From positions 1 to 6,633 of the forward strand of contig JAQVKJ010000073.1 of the NCBI GenBank assembly GCA_028694715.1: a stretch of DNA of 6,633 nt, read 5' to 3'. Positions 5,720 through 6,633 of the stretch are shown piece after piece. The position numbers and the translations under genes were made by a program. A model generated the notes under the pieces. It ran no database searches, had not been told where the DNA came from, and was given only the letters and a program-made list of their open reading frames with translations. Position 1 is the first letter of the stretch. Each line of letters starts with the position of its first letter. The stretch comes from Weeksellaceae bacterium (GTDB taxonomy: Bacteria > Bacteroidota > Bacteroidia > Flavobacteriales > Weeksellaceae).

Positions 5720-6622
5720 ATGAGAGTTAGTTCTTTGTTTTTGTTGTCGCTTGTATTATTTTTCACTGCCGCAGTGGCGCAGTCAAACGGAATACAAAAA
5801 CACATAGAGTCAGATTTTTACAAGAATCAGTTCACTGGTTTTTATTTGTATGATCCGGAAACCAAACAGGTAATGGAAGATTACAATGGCGAGAAATATT
5901 TTACACCAGCATCCAATGTGAAAATACTAACGCTGTATAGTGCAATGAAGACACTCCCTGATTCGATTCCCGCATTGCGTTATGAAAGGATTGATGGTGA
6001 TTTGTACATAGAAGGTTTGGGGGATCCTACCTTTCTGCATCCTGAATTCAAATCTGTCAACCGTGTGCTCGACTGGCTGAAAGAAGAAAGTGGAGACATT
6101 TATCTGCATTGGGGGAAATTTGAAGGTCCACGGATGGGTTTGGGTTGGTCTTGGGAAGATTATGAAAAATATTATTCGGCAGAAATGAGCGAATTCCCGA
6201 TTAACGGAAACACGGTCATCATAAAAAAATCCAAGGGAAAGCCAGATGTTTTTCCTCTCACGCTTGCCGATTCAGTTGAAATAGCTGAAAGTCTATACAG
6301 TCGAGAGTTTCTTGAAAATAAATTTTATTTGGGCTCGCGAAATGGAGCCATCACCAAAGTTCCGTTCAGAATCAAAGACGAACTGATTAGACAAATGCTG
6401 TCCGAGTTGATTGGGAAGGAAATTCAGCTCACTGACAAACCATTGCCAAAAAAAGCAGAAACCTTGTTCAGCATTCCTTCAGATTTGGTGTACAAACGGA
6501 TGATGGAAGTAAGCGATAATTTTCTGGCAGAACAAATCTTATTGATGGTCTCTAACCAAGTTGCAAACACGATGAGCACCGAAATGGCTATTCAACATAT
6601 ATTGACCAAATATCTGAAATGA
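5720..6622 (+). CDS. dacB: PBP4/DacB-type D-Ala-D-Ala carboxypeptidase, ends early (partial or broken)
   Basis: This belongs to the S13 family of penicillin-binding proteins, periplasmic enzymes that trim D-Ala from peptidoglycan stem peptides and can cut cross-links. Residues 1-20 are a signal peptide (hydrophobic core SSLFLLSLVLFF, cleavage likely after AVA at 18-20). The SxxK box with nucleophile serine is S65-NVK68 in FTPASNVKIL, and the second motif is S265-D-N267 in VSDNFLAEQ. The third active-site motif, KTG, is missing: the frame stops at TGA (6620-6622) after 300 residues, against the usual 430-480. The codons after the TGA, ATG CCA CAT AA, would read M-P-H-K/N, which fits the family's continuation after this point. 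The gene may thus be interrupted by a nonsense change or sequence error rather than naturally short. It follows mscS by 3 bp. Confidence 0.85.
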   Translation: MRVSSLFLLSLVLFFTAAVAQSNGIQKHIESDFYKNQFTGFYLYDPETKQVMEDYNGEKYFTPASNVKILTLYSAMKTLPDSIPALRYERIDGDLYIEGLGDPTFLHPEFKSVNRVLDWLKEESGDIYLHWGKFEGPRMGLGWSWEDYEKYYSAEMSEFPINGNTVIIKKSKGKPDVFPLTLADSVEIAESLYSREFLENKFYLGSRNGAITKVPFRIKDELIRQMLSELIGKEIQLTDKPLPKKAETLFSIPSDLVYKRMMEVSDNFLAEQILLMVSNQVANTMSTEMAIQHILTKYLK

Positions 6623-6633
6623 ATGCCACATAA

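Noticed and set aside
6620..6622. Genome-wide reassignment of TGA to an amino acid to explain the stop in the dacB-like gene.
   Set aside because: No other gene in the window contains an in-frame TGA, tryptophans at conserved positions use TGG, and mscS uses TGA as its stop (although followed by TAA).

Overview
The window looks like chromosomal DNA of a member of the Bacteroidota. Three things in the sequence point that way. Several starts are preceded by the Bacteroidota -7 promoter box TAnnTTTG. Starts lack Shine-Dalgarno sequences and have short A/T-rich leaders. A queuine tRNA-ribosyltransferase gene is followed directly by a YjgP/YjgQ (LptF/LptG) permease gene, an arrangement I know from that phylum. 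All genes look like housekeeping or core functions; I see no phage, insertion sequence, CRISPR array, rRNA or tRNA.

Layout, left to right. Positions 1-911 (minus) hold the N-terminal 303 codons of threonyl-tRNA synthetase (thrS), cut by the left edge. A 95-bp divergent promoter region separates it from an acetyl-CoA hydrolase / 4-hydroxybutyrate-type CoA-transferase gene (1007-2284, plus). That gene converges, with a 16-bp gap, on a minus-strand pair: tgt (4526 to 3396), then an LptF/LptG-family permease (3395 to 2301). The two genes of the pair are in the same frame and separated by one TAA, and the permease starts at TTG. A 377-bp non-coding region (4527-4903) follows. Then comes a plus-strand pair: a small MscS-type mechanosensitive channel (4904-5716) and, 3 bp later, a PBP4/DacB-type D-Ala-D-Ala carboxypeptidase (5720-6622).

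Functional themes are translation (thrS, tgt), envelope biogenesis (LPS export permease, peptidoglycan carboxypeptidase), osmotic protection (MscS) and CoA-thioester metabolism. The mscS-dacB pair may link turgor control with wall maintenance, but that is inference from adjacency only.

The points most worth checking are these. (1) The tgt/mscS intergenic region carries a promoter-like box, structured sequence and a terminator on the minus strand, which together look like a ~105-nt small RNA or a tgt leader/attenuator. (2) The dacB-like gene stops at a TGA before its KTG box, and the codons after the TGA appear to continue the family sequence in the same frame. (3) The TGT lacks the three cysteines of the usual zinc site. 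None of these is proven here, and no clearly new multi-gene system is visible.
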